Shown one piece after another: positions 5,511-7,736 of a stretch of DNA of 7,736 nt. Position 1 is the stretch's first letter, and each line of letters opens with the position of its first letter. The notes beneath the pieces were generated by a model, which saw nothing but the letters and a program-made list of their open reading frames with translations, was not told where the DNA came from and did not search any database. The stretch comes from Candidatus Magasanikiibacteriota bacterium (GTDB lineage: Bacteria; Patescibacteriota; Patescibacteriia; Magasanikbacterales; UBA10003), in assembly GCA_026396495.1 (NCBI GenBank), contig JAPLWR010000068.1, forward strand, positions 1 to 7,736, given 5' to 3'. The position numbers and the translations under genes were made by a program.

Positions 5511-7520
5511 ATGCGTAAAAAAATCTTACAACAATTTAAAACCCTGACTGTGGCGCTTCTCATTATCACCCTTTTTACTCCCTTCGCCACAGACTCGGCT
5601 AAAGATTTAAAAACCACTTTTCCCAAGCGGGCTAATTATTTTTTGTCTTGGGAATTATCTGATGCTACAGCACAAGACTTGGCCCAATGGGACTTGGTTA
5701 TTTTAGACATGGAACATCAAATCAAAAATCCTACCAAAATCAAAAAGATGCGGGAACTTAATCCTAACATTATTATTCTAGCCTATATCGCCTCTCAAGA
5801 ATTACGTGACGACGCTGTTGCCTTACGCGCTTATACCCCACTTCGCGCTCAAATTGCCGAAAGTGCCAAAGAAGCTTGGTGGCTTAAAAATTCTAGTGGT
5901 GGAAAAATTTCTTGGTGGCCTGGAACTCATTTGTTAAACGTAACTGATTTGGCACCTAAAGTTGATGGACAAAACTGGAGTGACTTTTTAGCTAAATTTT
6001 TATCTGACAAAATTTTATCTAGCGGTCTCTGGGATGGTGTTTTCTTTGATAACACCTGGGACTCTATCACAGAAAAAGTAGGTGCTAATTTAGATTTAAA
6101 TAATGATGGCGTGGCAGAATCTCGGGAAGCAATAGAATCTTCTTATAAAAGAGGCTTGGACAATGTTTTTAATAACTTACGCAACCTCACCCAAAATAAA
6201 TATATTTTAATGGGCAACGATGGTGACATCTTTACTTCTTTAAACGGCATGATGTTTGAAAATTTTCCTTACGCTCGTGGCTGGTCTAAAATGTTACAAG
6301 ATTACAACATCTACCCCACCAAAGCAACCGCCCCGTCTTTTAGTCTATTCAATGCTAACACTAACAATGCCGGCGGAAAAGATAGTTACCAAACCATGCG
6401 ATATGGCTTAACCTCTGCTTTACTTGGCAATGGTTATTATTCTTTTGATTTAGGTGATAAAGATCATGGCCAAACCTGGTGGTATGATGAATACAATATT
6501 AAATTAGGTGAATCAACTGGGGCGGCTACTTATGTTAGAACCGGACAAACAAATAATTATAATTTAAAAGGTTTGTGGCGCAGAGATTACCAAAATGGCG
6601 TAGTCTTAGTTAATTCTGGCAATAATAATGAAACAGTAGAATTGGGTGCTGAATTTGAAAAAATTAAAGGCTCTCAAGATGCACCCACCAACGATGGCAC
6701 AATTATTTCTTCTGTCACTATCCCCCCACAAGATGGAATTATTCTTTTAAGACCAGTTGATCAAATTGCTAAGGCGGTCTTTAATAATGGTGCTTTTGCC
6801 AGAATTTATAACAGCAACGGAGTAATTTTGCGCAACGGTTTCTTTAGTTATGACAACCGCTTTAGAGGCGGAGAAAAAATCTTTGTTTCTGATGCAATAT
6901 CCATAGGCACGGAAAAAAACAAAATTAAAATAATTAAAGACGGAGCCACCTCAGAATTTTATCCTTTTGGTAAAGGATTAAAAGGTGAACTATCTTTAGC
7001 TTATAATCCAGCCACAGAATTACTAGCCGTCTCGAGACTTAATGAAAACTCGGAAGTAAAAGTTTTTGATCTTAATGGCACGATGAAAAAAGCCTTCTAT
7101 GCTTTTGCCACCAGCATTGGCGGAGTAAACTTAGCTTTGGGCGATGTTAATGCTGATGGTGCTTTAGAAATAATTGCCGGACAGACAAAAAACAGATCTC
7201 AAGTAAGAATCTTTTCTTTAGCAGGTAAGCAACTTGGAGCCTCTTTTTACGCCTTTGGTAGTGCTTTTAGAGGTGGAGTTAATTTAGCTGCAGGAGATAT
7301 AAATGGCGATGGGAAAGATGAAATAGTAGCTGGAGCTGGCACTGGCAAACCAGAAATAAGAATGTTTAACGAAAAAGGCAAACAAGTAACGCGTTCCTTT
7401 TTGGGGGCAGCTTCTAGTGTGAAAGCTGGTATCAAAGTAGCCACAGCTGATGTTGATGATGATGGAGTAGCAGAAATAATTTCTTTATCCAGTAATATTT
7501 TTACCACCACAATGAAGTAA
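5511..7520 (+). CDS. Secreted GHL15-like TIM-barrel glycoside hydrolase with C-terminal FG-GAP/VCBS-type repeats
   Basis: Predicted exported protein of 669 residues. Residues 1 to about 30 form a signal peptide (MRKK, then a hydrophobic core ending near FATDSA), which supports this start. Residues about 38-400 resemble the putative glycosyl hydrolase family GHL15 (PF14885): YFLSWELS, VILDMEHQ (D66, E68), IILAYIASQE, WDGVFFDNTWDS (D180) and MMFENFP (E250), strand-end acidic residues expected of a TIM-barrel active site. A loop at 195-206 (DLNNDGVAESRE) has EF-hand spacing, with acidic or Asn ligands at positions 1, 3, 5, 9 and 12. Residues about 425-665 form roughly five repeats of 45-51 residues like beta-propeller blades; the last three carry calcium-type loops starting at D545, D596 and D647. 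It has its own promoter and terminator. The substrate is unknown; a glycan made by the upstream genes or a neighbour's cell wall is plausible. The hydrolase assignment is from pattern recognition, and the catalytic pair is inferred. Confidence 0.8.
   Translation: MRKKILQQFKTLTVALLIITLFTPFATDSAKDLKTTFPKRANYFLSWELSDATAQDLAQWDLVILDMEHQIKNPTKIKKMRELNPNIIILAYIASQELRDDAVALRAYTPLRAQIAESAKEAWWLKNSSGGKISWWPGTHLLNVTDLAPKVDGQNWSDFLAKFLSDKILSSGLWDGVFFDNTWDSITEKVGANLDLNNDGVAESREAIESSYKRGLDNVFNNLRNLTQNKYILMGNDGDIFTSLNGMMFENFPYARGWSKMLQDYNIYPTKATAPSFSLFNANTNNAGGKDSYQTMRYGLTSALLGNGYYSFDLGDKDHGQTWWYDEYNIKLGESTGAATYVRTGQTNNYNLKGLWRRDYQNGVVLVNSGNNNETVELGAEFEKIKGSQDAPTNDGTIISSVTIPPQDGIILLRPVDQIAKAVFNNGAFARIYNSNGVILRNGFFSYDNRFRGGEKIFVSDAISIGTEKNKIKIIKDGATSEFYPFGKGLKGELSLAYNPATELLAVSRLNENSEVKVFDLNGTMKKAFYAFATSIGGVNLALGDVNADGALEIIAGQTKNRSQVRIFSLAGKQLGASFYAFGSAFRGGVNLAAGDINGDGKDEIVAGAGTGKPEIRMFNEKGKQVTRSFLGAASSVKAGIKVATADVDDDGVAEIISLSSNIFTTTMK
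7053..7502 (+). repeat. Three tandem protein-coding repeats (FG-GAP/VCBS-like, about 51 residues each)
   Basis: Units begin at codons 515 (EVKVFDLNG), 564 (QVRIFSLAG) and 615 (EIRMFNEKG). Each runs through an aromatic F-x-x-F segment, a GGVNLA-like strand and a calcium loop: DVNADG at 545, DINGDG at 596 and DVDDDG at 647, exactly 51 residues apart. Two earlier units (about 429-514) share the fold pattern but lack the calcium loop. DNA identity between units is moderate, so these are old duplications rather than recent copies. Confidence 0.8.
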
Positions 7521-7530
7521 ATTGATTACA

Positions 7531-7562
7531 AAAAAACGACCCTTTTGACAGGGCCGTTTTTT
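7531..7562. terminator. Rho-independent terminator, likely bidirectional
   Basis: Positions 7531-7543 pair with 7550-7562 around the 6-nt loop TTTGAC. The core is ACG-A-CCCT against AGGG-C-CGT with one A/C mismatch, flanked by A-tract on the left and T-tract on the right. It lies 10 bp after the hydrolase stop and 8 bp from the stop of the converging minus-strand gene. The flanking A and T runs give a U-tract in either direction. Confidence 0.88.
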
Positions 7563-7570
7563 ATTTAATC

Positions 7571-7736
7571 TTAGTAAGATCTTACTCCTAATCTTTTAAC
7601 TGTAAATTGAGGAGCAGTAGAAACAGAGATGATTTTAGATTTACCTTGATAAAGAGAACTGATTTTCTTAACTGAATCTTTCCAGCTATATTCTCTAACT
7701 ACCAGAGCGCGATTATTAATACCCACCTCTTTAGCA
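7571..7736 (-). CDS. C-terminal fragment of a converging gene, possibly a glycosyltransferase (partial)
   Basis: On the minus strand a frame is open from the window edge (first complete codon at 7735) to a TAA at 7573-7571, giving the last 54 residues of a protein. It reads AKEVGINNRALVVREYSW, then KDSVKKISSLYQGK, and ends VKRLGVRSY. Three things support a real gene: the stop falls just beyond a terminator that also works in this direction, codon choice matches the neighbours, and the 'N-R-A-L-V-V-x-x-YSW-x-x-x-x-x-x-I-x-x-LY' pattern resembles the C-terminal helix of GT4 glycosyltransferases. About 25 residues follow that helix, longer than usual. The gene is confident; the functional guess is weak because the catalytic part lies outside the window. 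Confidence 0.6.
   Translation of the reverse strand, partial: AKEVGINNRALVVREYSWKDSVKKISSLYQGKSKIISVSTAPQFTVKRLGVRSY

Noticed and set aside
7247..7510. Minus-strand open frame within the repeat region of the hydrolase
   Set aside because: It is the shadow of the Gly/Asp-rich repeats and would run against an excellent plus-strand gene.

Overview
The window is AT-rich, with genes packed almost end to end. It looks like a surface-glycan and secreted-protein locus from an uncultivated bacterium of the Candidate Phyla Radiation (Patescibacteria, Parcubacteria-like). This placement is an inference. It rests on the low GC, the lack of clear Shine-Dalgarno sequences at several starts, the membrane-anchored DUF11-type protein whose last module carries a GDQLGRGPLPPKVG signature that I associate with this lineage, and the secreted GHL15-like hydrolase fused to FG-GAP repeats. 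The standard genetic code applies: TGA ends the O-antigen ligase gene, and no in-frame TGA occurs in roughly 2,400 codons.

Positions 1-5309 hold four genes in one tight plus-strand run, probably one transcript. They are a membrane-anchored extracellular protein of four Ig-like modules (its 5' end is probably cut by the window edge), an O-antigen ligase/polymerase-type membrane protein, and two GT-B glycosyltransferases of family 4. The spacings are 8 bp, a 4-bp ATGA overlap and a 23-bp overlap, so translation of the last two genes is probably coupled to the gene before each. Together they suggest that glycan chains are built at the inner face of the membrane and polymerised or transferred at the outer face. 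The Ig-like protein may be an acceptor or a surface partner.

Positions 5310-5510 are intergenic. They hold a 141-bp GC-rich element bounded by perfect 14-bp inverted repeats, with two further perfect hairpins inside. It is followed by a textbook sigma70-type promoter with an extended -10, whose predicted start point lies only about 7-9 nt upstream of the next ATG.

Positions 5511-7520 encode a secreted 669-residue protein: signal peptide, GHL15-like TIM barrel with an EF-hand-like loop, and a C-terminal repeat region with three calcium-type DxDxDG loops spaced exactly 51 residues apart. A rho-independent terminator, probably working in both directions, separates it from a converging minus-strand gene. 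Only the last 54 codons of that gene (7571-7736) are in the window.

I found no tRNA, rRNA, CRISPR array, transposase gene or riboswitch. The most unusual items are the inverted-repeat element at 5317-5457, the nearly leaderless promoter, and a glycosyltransferase that has lost the segment normally carrying its GxGP nucleotide-sugar loop.
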